Shown here piece by piece: positions 1 to 6,985 of a stretch of 20,776 nt of DNA (its first letter is position 1; each line of letters starts with the position of its first letter). Below the pieces are notes generated by a model that did no database searches, was not told the DNA's origin, and saw nothing but the letters and a program-made list of their open reading frames with translations. Source of the DNA: Pyramidobacter sp. (GTDB taxonomy: Bacteria; Synergistota; Synergistia; Synergistales; Dethiosulfovibrionaceae). The translations under genes were made by a program, and so were the position numbers. Location of the stretch: assembly GCA_016286835.1 (NCBI GenBank), contig JAEEUD010000005.1, positions 1-20,776 on the forward strand, in the 5' to 3' direction.

Positions 1-1
1 A

Positions 2-304
2 GCATTCAATCAGGAGTACCTGAAATACACCTCGCAGGTCGCCAGGACCTGTCAGGACAGAGACCTTTCGGACGACTGCATGGTCATCGGCACGTCGGCG
101 ATCGTCGATACGGAGATCGACGGCGCCGTCGGCATGAACAGCGGCATCTTCAACAATCCCTTCCTAATCTGGGGCCGGTACAGAAAAAGGCTGTTCAGGT
201 ATTTCCTCCCCGTCTCCTTCCAGTTCCATCACACACAGATGGACGGCGCGCACGCAGGACGCTTTCTGGCAAACCTGCAAAAGGAGATCGACAGTCTGGA
301 ATAA
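2..304 (+). CDS. Chloramphenicol acetyltransferase-like protein, C-terminal part (5' end outside window)
   Basis: The reading frame is open from the window edge (frame starting at base 2) to the TAA at 302-304, about 100 residues. It ends like type A chloramphenicol acetyltransferases: a segment ending in NNPFLIWGRY, then LPVSFQFHHTQMDGAHAGRF, then LQKEID. In the CAT family the HHxxxDG motif carries the catalytic histidine that activates the chloramphenicol 3-hydroxyl for acetyl-CoA transfer, and the Asp two residues before Gly is structural; both are present. The protein would be cytosolic and trimeric. Family resemblance is clear, but chromosomal CAT-like proteins often have unknown acceptors, so resistance cannot be inferred. 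The ATG at base 80 is internal to the frame and is not a start. The gene is followed by a strong terminator, so it is transcriptionally separate from the next cluster. Confidence 0.82.
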   Translation, partial: AFNQEYLKYTSQVARTCQDRDLSDDCMVIGTSAIVDTEIDGAVGMNSGIFNNPFLIWGRYRKRLFRYFLPVSFQFHHTQMDGAHAGRFLANLQKEIDSLE

Positions 305-316
305 TGCATGACCGTC

Positions 317-355
317 GCGTCGGAGACGATACGCTTTCGTCTTCGACGCTTTTTT
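317..355 (+). terminator. Rho-independent terminator after the CAT-like gene
   Basis: A 13-bp stem (317-329 with 337-349, one G-U pair) with a 7-nt loop is followed by six T residues. It lies 13 bp after the CAT-like stop codon. Confidence 0.85.
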
Positions 356-439
356 CGTCCGCACCACCCAATCCGTCTTCCGCTTTCATAATTGTATGAG
401 CGTCACGTCGTCTTTTCGTCAAGATTCGTCAGCACCCGT

Positions 440-452
440 GTATACATTATAC
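440..452. promoter_or_regulatory. Small perfect palindrome upstream of the transport cluster, possible operator
   Basis: GTATA-CAT-TATAC is a perfect 5-bp inverted repeat with a 3-nt centre, 14 bp upstream of the -35 box of the cluster promoter. GntR-family (FadR/VanR-type) operators often look like this, but no such regulator gene is in the window, so the role is a guess. Confidence 0.35.
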
Positions 453-466
453 TTTCGTTTTCTTGA

Positions 467-495
467 TTGACAAACTTCGCATGGGCGAGTATGAT
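467..495 (+). promoter_or_regulatory. Sigma70-type promoter of the dehydrogenase/TTT cluster
   Basis: TTGACA at 467-472, a 17-bp spacer and TATGAT at 490-495 make a near-consensus housekeeping promoter. Transcription would start near base 502, giving a leader of about 47 nt before the ATG at 549. The rest of the 244-bp gap from 305 holds the terminator, the palindrome at 440-452 and no other recognisable element. Confidence 0.8.
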
Positions 496-548
496 TTTTT
501 CAGATTAAGGATTTTTGTATTTCATTTATAGAAAAGGGGTCGTTGGTG

Positions 549-1448
549 ATGGGTTTTAAACTTGGTTACATCGGCTTTGGCGAAGCTGCCTACAACATGG
601 GCAAAGGTCTGAAAAAGGAAGGCTTTGAGGACATCCTCGCGTTTGACGTGGCGCTCAACATGGGCGGTCCTGCGAAAGACGTGTTCCTTCACCGCGCCGA
701 AGATGCCGGCGTGAAGGTCGCGAACAGCGCTCAGGAAGTCGTCGAAAGCTGCGAAGTCGTCGTCCTCTGCGTACCGGCGAAATTCACTGCTTCCACGGCC
801 GACGGCCTTCTGCCTTTTGCCAAGCCCGGCCAGCTTTTCGTCGATACGACGACGGCGCTGCCCCACATCAAAGAGGCCGAAGCGGCCAAGTTCGCCGAAA
901 AGGGCGCGAAGTACGTTGACTCGGCCATGCTCGGCTCGCTCGTCGTGTCCGCTCACAAGGTGCCCATGCTGGCTTCCGGCGACGGTGCCGAGGAGTGGAA
1001 GGAGCGCATGACGCCCTACGCGATGAAAATCAGCCTCGTCGGCCCCGGCAGCAAGCCCGGCGCAGCGAGCCGCATCAAGCTGGCGCGCAGCGTTTTCATG
1101 AAGGGCATCGAGGCGCTGATCGTCGAGACGTTCCTGTTCGCCCGCAAGATGGGCATCGAGGAGAACATCCTTGCATCGGTCACCAACTCGATGGACAAAG
1201 AGTCGTTCAAGGAAATGGCTGCCCGCATGGCCGGTGCCGACCTGGTGCACTCCGAGCGCCGCGCGTTTGAAGTGGGCGAGGCGATGGAGCTGATGCACGA
1301 AGTAGGCATCGAGCCGCTGATCGCCGCCGGTGCGAAGAAGCGCCTTGAGAAGAGCGCCTCGCTGGGCATGAACAAGGAACTCGGCGGCAAGGCTCCCAAG
1401 ACCTTTGAAGAAGTGTTCGCCGTCTGGGAGAAGAAGAACTACAATTAG
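549..1448 (+). CDS. NAD(P)-dependent oxidoreductase, 6-phosphogluconate dehydrogenase/beta-hydroxyacid dehydrogenase-like (DUF1932-type C-terminus)
   Basis: This cytosolic oxidoreductase has 299 residues, normal for the family. The N-terminus has the Rossmann dinucleotide loop GYIGFGEAAYNMG, and the NAD-binding half runs to about residue 165. The helical half follows with RIKLARSVFMKG; its Lys177 sits where beta-hydroxyacid dehydrogenases keep the catalytic lysine. The C-terminal half resembles the DUF1932 domain of 6PGDH-like proteins. The likely reaction is NAD(P)-linked oxidation of a hydroxy acid; the substrate is unknown. As first gene of the cluster it probably acts on the compound imported by the TTT system. 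I chose the ATG at 549 because AAAAGGGG (532-539) lies 9 bp upstream. In-frame TTG (543) and GTG (546) are also present but too close to that site. A specific name such as L-threonate or 3-hydroxyisobutyrate dehydrogenase is not justified. Confidence 0.85.
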   Translation: MGFKLGYIGFGEAAYNMGKGLKKEGFEDILAFDVALNMGGPAKDVFLHRAEDAGVKVANSAQEVVESCEVVVLCVPAKFTASTADGLLPFAKPGQLFVDTTTALPHIKEAEAAKFAEKGAKYVDSAMLGSLVVSAHKVPMLASGDGAEEWKERMTPYAMKISLVGPGSKPGAASRIKLARSVFMKGIEALIVETFLFARKMGIEENILASVTNSMDKESFKEMAARMAGADLVHSERRAFEVGEAMELMHEVGIEPLIAAGAKKRLEKSASLGMNKELGGKAPKTFEEVFAVWEKKNYN

Positions 1449-1533
1449 TTTTACGGCTTCAACGGGCCGTTCATGAGAGCGTCCCGATCTGCACCACATT
1501 CCCCGTTTCTTTTAAGAAAGGAAGATGTGTTCA

Positions 1534-2499
1534 ATGAAAGCTACCCGTATGTTTGCGTTCCTGGCTGCCGCGGCTCTTTGCCTTACGCCCGTCGCGGCTC
1601 TCGCGGCCGACTACCCCACCAAGCCCGTGAAGATCATCGTCCCCTTCGCGGCCGGCGGCGCGGCTGACATCACCACCCGTCTTGCCGCCAAGATCGCCGA
1701 GAAGTACCTTGGCCAGCCGATCGCGGTCGAGAACCGCCCCGGCGGCGGCGGCGCAACTGGTTATGGCGAAGTCGCCCGTTCGCGTCCTGACGGCTACACG
1801 CTCAGCGAGGTCGGCCCCTCGGTCGTCATCGCCCCGCTGACGAGAAAGACACCTTTCGCGACCGAGTCGTTCATCCCCGTCGTCAACATGGTCTACGAGC
1901 CCGAGACGGTCGCCTGCCTGAGCAAGCGCTTCAAGACCTGGGAAGAGCTGGTCGAGTACAGCAAGGCCAACCCCGGCGCTGTCAAGGTGAGTGTTTCCGG
2001 CGCTATGGCCAGCGACCATCTGGCCATGCTCCGTCTGATGAAAAAGACCGGCCTGCAGTGGGTGGTCGTGCCCACCAACGGCAGCTCGCAGGCGATGACC
2101 TCGATGCTTGGCGGCCACGTCGATCTGACGACCGTTTCTCCTTCCGAGCTTTCCGAGCAGGTCCGCAGCGGTGAAGTTAACTACCTGCTGACGCTGGCGG
2201 CGAAGAAACTGACTGAGTTCCCCAATGTTCCCACCGCTAATGAAAAGGGCATCGACCTCGTCGATGGTCCGTGGCGCGGCATCGTCGCTCCGAAGGGCAC
2301 GCCTGAAGAGATCATTGCCCGCATCGAGTACACCTTCCTGAAGGCCTTCAACGATCCTGAGTTCGTCGAGGCCTACACCAAGGCCGGCCTGCCGCCCGAC
2401 ATGTGGATGAACCGCAAGGATTTCACCGAGATGTTCGAGCAGCAGAAGAAAGATATCGCTGCAGTCGTCTCTGAGGTCGACGTGAAAGGCAAGAAGTAA
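1534..2499 (+). CDS. tctC: Tripartite tricarboxylate transporter substrate-binding protein (TctC/Bug family)
   Basis: This is the exported solute receptor of a TTT uptake system. It binds a carboxylate in the periplasm and delivers it to the TctA/TctB membrane pair. A signal peptide (MKATRMF, a hydrophobic stretch, then VAALA before ADYP) is followed by the family opening YPTKPVKIIVPFAAGGAADI, then IAVENRPGGGG and DGYTL, all Bug-family hallmarks. About 321 residues is the usual length. AAAGGAAG at 1517-1524 is too close to the ATG at 1525 and well placed for the ATG at 1534, so I use 1534. There is no lipobox, so it is probably soluble and periplasmic, implying an outer membrane. The terminator-like hairpin just downstream should make this gene more abundant than the membrane subunits. 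The ligand cannot be read from sequence; citrate, tartrate and other carboxylates are known for relatives. Confidence 0.95.
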   Translation: MKATRMFAFLAAAALCLTPVAALAADYPTKPVKIIVPFAAGGAADITTRLAAKIAEKYLGQPIAVENRPGGGGATGYGEVARSRPDGYTLSEVGPSVVIAPLTRKTPFATESFIPVVNMVYEPETVACLSKRFKTWEELVEYSKANPGAVKVSVSGAMASDHLAMLRLMKKTGLQWVVVPTNGSSQAMTSMLGGHVDLTTVSPSELSEQVRSGEVNYLLTLAAKKLTEFPNVPTANEKGIDLVDGPWRGIVAPKGTPEEIIARIEYTFLKAFNDPEFVEAYTKAGLPPDMWMNRKDFTEMFEQQKKDIAAVVSEVDVKGKK

Positions 2500-2539
2500 C
2501 CAGCCAATTCAGGCGCACGTTTTACCGTAGCAACAAAAC

Positions 2540-2577
2540 GAGGGTTCCAGCACATTCCCGCCGGGACCCTCATTTTT
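2540..2577 (+). terminator. Intra-operon terminator/attenuator between tctC and tctB
   Basis: A 9-bp stem (2540-2548 with 2563-2571, one G-U pair) with a 14-nt loop is followed by ATTTTTC. It sits between the binding-protein gene and the membrane-subunit genes, where partial termination or 3'-end protection would raise TctC relative to TctA and TctB. Confidence 0.65.
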
Positions 2578-2586
2578 CTCATGACT

Positions 2587-2594
2587 AGGGAGGA
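2587..2594 (+). promoter_or_regulatory. Ribosome binding site that sets a GTG start for tctB
   Basis: AGGGAGGA lies 7 bp before GTG 2602, whereas the in-frame ATG at 2581 is upstream of this site and has none of its own. Confidence 0.8.
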
Positions 2595-2601
2595 ACCATT
2601 C

Positions 2602-3033
2602 GTGTACATCGTCAAAATGCTCTTCCTCGAAGTGATTTTCGTCGTCTTCTTCCTGTGGAGGTCGCTGCTCGAGCCGGAAGAGGTGCGCGCCTATCCCCAA
2701 TCACTGCTCGTGCTGATGGGGCTGTGCGCACTGGTCTCGATCTGGTACGCCTGGAAGCTGCGCAAGTCCACGCAGGCTCCGACTGACGAGATCCGCTTCA
2801 ACAAGTATTTCTCGATCGGGCTGTTCTTCTGCTATCTGCTGTCGTTCCACTGGCTCGGCTTCCTGATCGCCACCGGTCTGTTCTACTTTATCTGGATGGC
2901 CGTCATCGACCGCCGCGTCAAGGTGTCGCATTTCATCATCTCGATCGTCTTCGCGGGGCTGCTCTACTACGTCTTCCATGACGTGCTCGGCGTGCTTCTG
3001 CCGGCCGGCCTGCTCGAAGGCGTGCTGGCCTAG
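2602..3033 (+). CDS. tctB: TTT transporter small membrane subunit, TctB-like
   Basis: This 143-residue, very hydrophobic protein has about four predicted membrane segments: near residues 1-18, 33-53, 66-90 and 108-135. A short charged loop (WKLRKSTQAPTDE) lies between the second and third. Size, topology and position between tctC and tctA identify it as the poorly conserved TctB subunit, which partners TctA in the inner membrane. The sequence itself carries few diagnostic residues, so context is a large part of the call. Translation starts at GTG 2602, not at the upstream ATG 2581. The stop is 15 bp before the tctA start, consistent with one transcript. Confidence 0.85.
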   Translation: MYIVKMLFLEVIFVVFFLWRSLLEPEEVRAYPQSLLVLMGLCALVSIWYAWKLRKSTQAPTDEIRFNKYFSIGLFFCYLLSFHWLGFLIATGLFYFIWMAVIDRRVKVSHFIISIVFAGLLYYVFHDVLGVLLPAGLLEGVLA

Positions 3034-3048
3034 AAAGGAGAGAGGCGT

Positions 3049-4569
3049 ATGTTAGACTGGATGGAAGCTCTCAAACTGGCGCTTGTTCCCAGCGTCCTCG
3101 TCTCCAACTTCATCGGCACGGCTGTCGGCATCATCGTCGGCGCGCTTCCCGGACTGACTTCCACGATGGGCGTGGCGCTTGCCGTCCCGCTCACCTACGG
3201 CATGGCGCCGGCTTCGGGATTCGCCATGCTCTGCGGCATTTACTGCGGTTCCGTCTATGGCGGCGCGATCACGGCGATCCTCATCAACACGCCGGGAACA
3301 CCCGCCGGCGCGGCGACGACTCTGGACGGCTATCCGATGGCCCAGAAGGGCCGCGCCGTCGAAGCGCTCGGCATCGCGACGATCAGCTCGTTCATCGGCG
3401 GTCTCTTCTCGGTCGTCGTGCTCAGTTTCTGCGCCCCGGCCCTGGCCAAGGTAGCGCTGTCGTTCGGACCGGCTGAGTACTTCGCGGTCATGGTGTTCGG
3501 CATCACGATCATCTCCTCGATCTCCGGCAAGTCGATGTCGCGCGGTCTGTTCGCGGGACTTCTGGGCATGTTCCTCGGCTGCATCGGCACCGACCCGCTC
3601 ACGGGCTATCCCAGATTCGCCGACGGCATTCCCGGACTGTACGGCGGCATCGAGATCGTGCCCTGCCTGATCGGTCTGTTCTCGTTCCCGCAGGCCATTG
3701 ACATGATCGTCAAGAAGGCGAAGGAATCTCACATGAACGCGCTCTCCGGCAAGGTGCCGGCGATCAGCGAGTTCGTCAAGAGATGGATCAACCTGCTGCG
3801 TTCGGCCGTGATCGGTACGTTCGTCGGCATCCTGCCCGGCGCGGGCACGAGCATCGCGACGTTCCTCGCTTACAACGAAGCAATGAGATTCTCGAAGCAC
3901 AAGGAACAGTTCGGCACGGGCTGCATGGACGGCATCGTCGCCACGGAAACATCGAACAACGCGGTCGTCGGCGGCTCGCTGGTACCGCTGCTGACGCTGG
4001 GCATCCCCGGCAACGCGGTTTCGGCCATCTTCCTTGGAGCGCTCACGATCCAGGGGCTCAAGCCCGGTCCGTTCCTGTTCCAGGAACAGGCTCCGCTGAT
4101 CTACTCGCTGTTCCTCAGCCTCGGCATCGCGCACCTGTTCTTCCTGATCATCGGCCTCGGCGGCGTGCGCATCTTCCCGCGCATCCTGAAGATCTCGCCG
4201 ACGATCCTTTCCGGCGGCATCCTCATCCTCGGCACGGTCGGTTCGTTCGCGCTGCGCAATGAGCCGTTCGACATCTGGGTCGTGCTGGCGTTCGGTCTTC
4301 TCGGCTACTTCCTGAAGATGATCAAGACGCCCACCGCGCCCGTCGTGCTCGGTTTCATCCTCGGACCGATGATCGAGGCCAACTTTGAGCAGGCGATGCT
4401 GGTCGGCGACGGCAAGTGGAGCTTCTTCTTCGCCAAGCCGATCTCGGCCGTGTTCATCGTCCTCGCTGTGATCTCGTTCGTGACGCCGTTCATCCTTCGC
4501 CTGCGCAAGACTCGCAACGCCGCGGCTCTGGCCGAAGAGGCGAACGCGAACGAAGAGGAAGAGCTGTAA
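3049..4569 (+). CDS. tctA: TTT transporter large membrane subunit, TctA family
   Basis: This is the permease subunit of the tripartite transporter: 506 residues with about 11-12 hydrophobic segments, the normal size. It has both copies of the TctA family's internally repeated glycine-proline motif: GALPGLTSTMGVALAVPLTY near residues 32-51 and GILPGAGTSIATFLAYNEA near residue 265. GTPAGAATTLDGYPMAQKG and PLLTLGIPGNAVSAIFLGAL are also typical. It imports the solute delivered by TctC using the ion gradient. The C-terminus ends in a charged tail rich in Glu and Ala. The start at 3049 is supported by GAAAGGAGAGAGG just upstream. It forms an operon with tctB and is followed after 67 bp by another carrier gene. 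Confidence 0.96.
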   Translation: MLDWMEALKLALVPSVLVSNFIGTAVGIIVGALPGLTSTMGVALAVPLTYGMAPASGFAMLCGIYCGSVYGGAITAILINTPGTPAGAATTLDGYPMAQKGRAVEALGIATISSFIGGLFSVVVLSFCAPALAKVALSFGPAEYFAVMVFGITIISSISGKSMSRGLFAGLLGMFLGCIGTDPLTGYPRFADGIPGLYGGIEIVPCLIGLFSFPQAIDMIVKKAKESHMNALSGKVPAISEFVKRWINLLRSAVIGTFVGILPGAGTSIATFLAYNEAMRFSKHKEQFGTGCMDGIVATETSNNAVVGGSLVPLLTLGIPGNAVSAIFLGALTIQGLKPGPFLFQEQAPLIYSLFLSLGIAHLFFLIIGLGGVRIFPRILKISPTILSGGILILGTVGSFALRNEPFDIWVVLAFGLLGYFLKMIKTPTAPVVLGFILGPMIEANFEQAMLVGDGKWSFFFAKPISAVFIVLAVISFVTPFILRLRKTRNAAALAEEANANEEEEL

Positions 4570-4587
4570 GCTGTCTCTCGGATCTAC

Positions 4588-4602
4588 CGCCGCATTGCGG
4601 CG
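4588..4602 (+). other. Small GC-rich hairpin between tctA and the SLC13-type gene
   Basis: CGCCGC-ATT-GCGGCG forms a perfect 6-bp stem with a 3-nt loop. No T-run follows, so it is not a clear terminator; it may mark an mRNA processing or stability point. Confidence 0.35.
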
Positions 4603-4636
4603 TGCATCACACTTTTAACGCAAGGGGTTTTTAGTA

Positions 4637-5890
4637 ATGAGTCAAATGACTGTCGCTCTGATCATCCTCGCTGTGATGATCGTCCTGTTCATCTGGGAGC
4701 CGTGGCCCATCATGGTCACCGCTATCGGTGCTTCGATCGCCTACGCCTATGCGGGGATCATCCCCATCAAGGAGATCTTCGCCGGCTACAACAGCAACAC
4801 GATCGTGCTGCTGGCCGGCATGATGATCGTCGGTTCGTCGCTGTTCCACACGGGCATCACCGACATCATCGGCGAGAAGATGGTCAAGATCACCGGCAAG
4901 AGCGAGCGCAACATCGTCCTCGCCACGCTGATCGTTTCCTGCGCTCTGTCGTCCATCTGCTCCAACATCGGCGTTATGACCGCCATGGCCCCGCTCGTCA
5001 CGGCCATGTGCCTGTCGGCCGGCTGCGGCGCTTCCCGCACGCTGATGGCGCTGCTCTTCGGCGCTCAGTTCGGCGGCTTCGTGACGCTGGTCGGCGTCGG
5101 CAGCAACGCTTCTGCCGCCAACCTGATGGCCAAGCTCGGCCTTGAGCCTTTCGGCTTCTTCGGCATCACGCCCTTCGGCGTCGGCATCTGCGTCATCGGT
5201 TCGCTGTACTTCACGTTCGTCGGCATGAAGTTCATCCCTGACACGGGCTACATCCCCGAGTTCGCCAAGGTCGTGAAGAAGCCCTTCGACAAGACGAAGG
5301 CCACGATCGCCTGCCTGACGATGGCCGCCGTGCTCGTCGTCATCGCGATGAGCCCAAAGAACATGCCCATGCACGTCGCCGCCGTCATCGGCTCGCTCGT
5401 CATCATGGGCACGAAGTGCATGACGATCAAGGAGTCGATGGCCGCCATCGACTGGAACTGCATGATCCTCGTCGGCTCGTTGACGGCCATCTCCGCCGGC
5501 TTCAAGAACAGCGGCGCGGGCGATGCCGTGGCCAAGCTGATCCTTCAGGTGCTGGGCGACAATCCCTCGCCGTTCATGATCACGACGGTCATCTTCTTCG
5601 CCTCGGCGATCCTGACGCAGTTCATGTCGAACATCCCCACGATCATGCTGTTCATGCCCATCGGCGTGTCGATCGCCAAGGCCATCAACGTCAGCCCCTA
5701 CCCCATCTGCATGATCATCACGCTGGCCGGCGCCGCTTCGTATGCCACGCCGTTCGCCGCGCCCCAGAATATGATGACGGTCGGCTGGACGCAGTACAAG
5801 TTCATGGACTACATCAAAGTCGGTCTGCCGATGCTGTTCCTCACCTACCTGGTCATCATCGCCGTGATCCCCTTCTATCTGCCCTACTAA
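4637..5890 (+). CDS. SLC13-type/ion-transporter superfamily permease
   Basis: This 417-residue integral membrane protein has about 10-11 hydrophobic segments. The two-fold repeat of the ion-transporter (SLC13, ArsB/NhaD) superfamily shows as paired signatures: SNIGVMTAMAPLV near residue 111 and MSNIPTIMLFMPIGVS near residue 330. Each half also has its second loop, VGVGSNASAANLM and YATPFAAPQNMM. In SLC13 carriers these re-entrant Ser-Asn-x-Thr/Pro motifs bind sodium and the carboxylate. It probably symports an anionic substrate such as a di- or tricarboxylate with cations across the inner membrane. SD AAGGGG sits 9-10 bp before the ATG. The gene lies between the TTT genes and an amidohydrolase gene, with a terminator-like hairpin after it. 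Two unrelated carboxylate carriers in one cluster is unusual: one may import the parent compound and the other exchange or export a product. Confidence 0.85.
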   Translation: MSQMTVALIILAVMIVLFIWEPWPIMVTAIGASIAYAYAGIIPIKEIFAGYNSNTIVLLAGMMIVGSSLFHTGITDIIGEKMVKITGKSERNIVLATLIVSCALSSICSNIGVMTAMAPLVTAMCLSAGCGASRTLMALLFGAQFGGFVTLVGVGSNASAANLMAKLGLEPFGFFGITPFGVGICVIGSLYFTFVGMKFIPDTGYIPEFAKVVKKPFDKTKATIACLTMAAVLVVIAMSPKNMPMHVAAVIGSLVIMGTKCMTIKESMAAIDWNCMILVGSLTAISAGFKNSGAGDAVAKLILQVLGDNPSPFMITTVIFFASAILTQFMSNIPTIMLFMPIGVSIAKAINVSPYPICMIITLAGAASYATPFAAPQNMMTVGWTQYKFMDYIKVGLPMLFLTYLVIIAVIPFYLPY

Positions 5891-5905
5891 GTCTGATTGA
5901 CCATT

Positions 5906-5943
5906 CGCGCCGGATCGTTTTCGCACCTTCCGGCGCGTTTTTT
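5906..5943 (+). terminator. Rho-independent terminator after the SLC13-type gene
   Basis: A perfect 9-bp GC-rich stem (5906-5914 with 5929-5937) with a 14-nt loop runs straight into six T residues. No good promoter is visible in the 20 bp before the next gene, so read-through probably supplies that gene. Confidence 0.85.
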
Positions 5944-5963
5944 CTTATCAGGAGGTCCATACC

Positions 5964-6803
5964 ATGTTAGAACTTCTTCGCGGCGCATACGAGATGCATA
6001 TCCATACGGCCCCCGACGTGGGGCCGCGCAAGTGCTCCGATCTGGAGCTGGCCCGCCGCTTTCAGGCCGCCGGTCTGGCCGGCGCGCTGATCAAATGCCA
6101 CTATGCCGATACCGCGCCCCGTGCAGCCCTGCTCAATGAGCAGTTCACCGGGCTGCGTTTTTACGGCGGCGTGACGCTGAACAACTCGCAGGGCGCACTC
6201 AATCCCGCCGCGGTCGAGTCGTGCGGCAAGATGGGCGGCCGCGTCGTCTGGTTCCCGACGATGGACGCGCTCGCTTACAGGCAGTTCCATCGCCGCAGCA
6301 AGCCCGAAACGCCCGTCGCCGACGGCATCGCCGTGTGCGATGAAAACGGCGCGCTCCGTCCCGAAGCGGCTGCCGTGATCGCCATGGCAAAAAAATACGG
6401 CCTCATCGTCGCGACCGGGCATATCAGCGCAACAGAGGGTCTGGCTGTCGTGCATGAGTGCGCAAAGGCCGGCGTGCAGTCGCTCGTCACTCATGCCGAC
6501 AACCCCGCCGACTTCTACACGACGGAGCAGCAGAAGGAAGCCGTCTCGCTCGGCGCGATGATCGAGCACTGCTATTTCACGACGTATTACGACCGCACGC
6601 CTGCAGCTGCGGTCGCCGAGCAGATCCGCGCCGTCGGCACGGAACACGTGATCCTCTCCACCGACTTCGGCCAGCCCAAGTCTCCGTATTCCGACGAAGG
6701 GCTGGAGATGTACGCGCGCGTGATGGCTGAACAGGGCTTTTCCGACGAAGAACTGGCGATGATGTTCCGCCTCAACCCCGAAAAGCTGCTGGCCCGCTCA
6801 TAA
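5964..6803 (+). CDS. Amidohydrolase-superfamily (PHP/TIM-barrel-like) metal hydrolase, DUF6282-like
   Basis: This 279-residue cytosolic protein has the pattern of a metal-dependent TIM-barrel hydrolase. MHIHTAPD near residues 12-19 supplies the HxH metal site on strand 1, VATGHIS near residues 149-155 a further His, VTHAD near 173-177 another, and ILSTDFGQ near 230-237 the late Asp. These are positions used by amidohydrolases to bind one or two divalent metals that activate water. The overall look, with the HIHTAPD start and the TDFGQ end, matches the DUF6282 family as I remember it, a group without an established substrate. An AGGAGGT site lies 8 bp before the ATG. It follows transport and dehydrogenase genes, so it may open a cyclic amide, lactone or related ring in the pathway. 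The substrate is not known. Confidence 0.75.
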   Translation: MLELLRGAYEMHIHTAPDVGPRKCSDLELARRFQAAGLAGALIKCHYADTAPRAALLNEQFTGLRFYGGVTLNNSQGALNPAAVESCGKMGGRVVWFPTMDALAYRQFHRRSKPETPVADGIAVCDENGALRPEAAAVIAMAKKYGLIVATGHISATEGLAVVHECAKAGVQSLVTHADNPADFYTTEQQKEAVSLGAMIEHCYFTTYYDRTPAAAVAEQIRAVGTEHVILSTDFGQPKSPYSDEGLEMYARVMAEQGFSDEELAMMFRLNPEKLLARS

Positions 6804-6811
6804 CGAACCAT

Positions 6812-6844
6812 ACGGAAAGCTCTGCCATGGGCTTTCCGTTTTTT
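6812..6844 (+). terminator. Rho-independent terminator closing the transport/catabolic cluster
   Basis: A perfect 9-bp stem (6812-6820 with 6831-6839) with a 10-nt loop is followed by a run of T residues. Confidence 0.88.
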
Positions 6845-6901
6845 CTTTATATACGCGGAAAAAGTTTTTCCACAGCCCTTTCTTTAGTTTCGCGTCCATG
6901 T

Positions 6902-6907
6902 TATAAT
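6902..6907 (+). promoter_or_regulatory. -10 element upstream of the CCC1-like/nudC pair
   Basis: A consensus TATAAT is present in an AT-rich stretch. The hexamer 17 bp upstream (6879-6884, TTTCTT) is a poor -35 match, so the promoter may be weak or activator-dependent. It would leave a leader of about 70 nt before the ATG at 6986. Confidence 0.5.
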
Positions 6908-6985
6908 TTAGACGTTGATTTTATGATATTTCGCCCGCCGCCAAACGGGCGCGGATTTGCACAATCCAACAGGGAGGCATGACAC

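Noticed and set aside
4631..5926. Minus-strand open frame (431 codons) opposite the SLC13-type gene
   Set aside because: Extreme His/Asp/Arg/Gly composition typical of an antisense frame of a membrane-protein gene.
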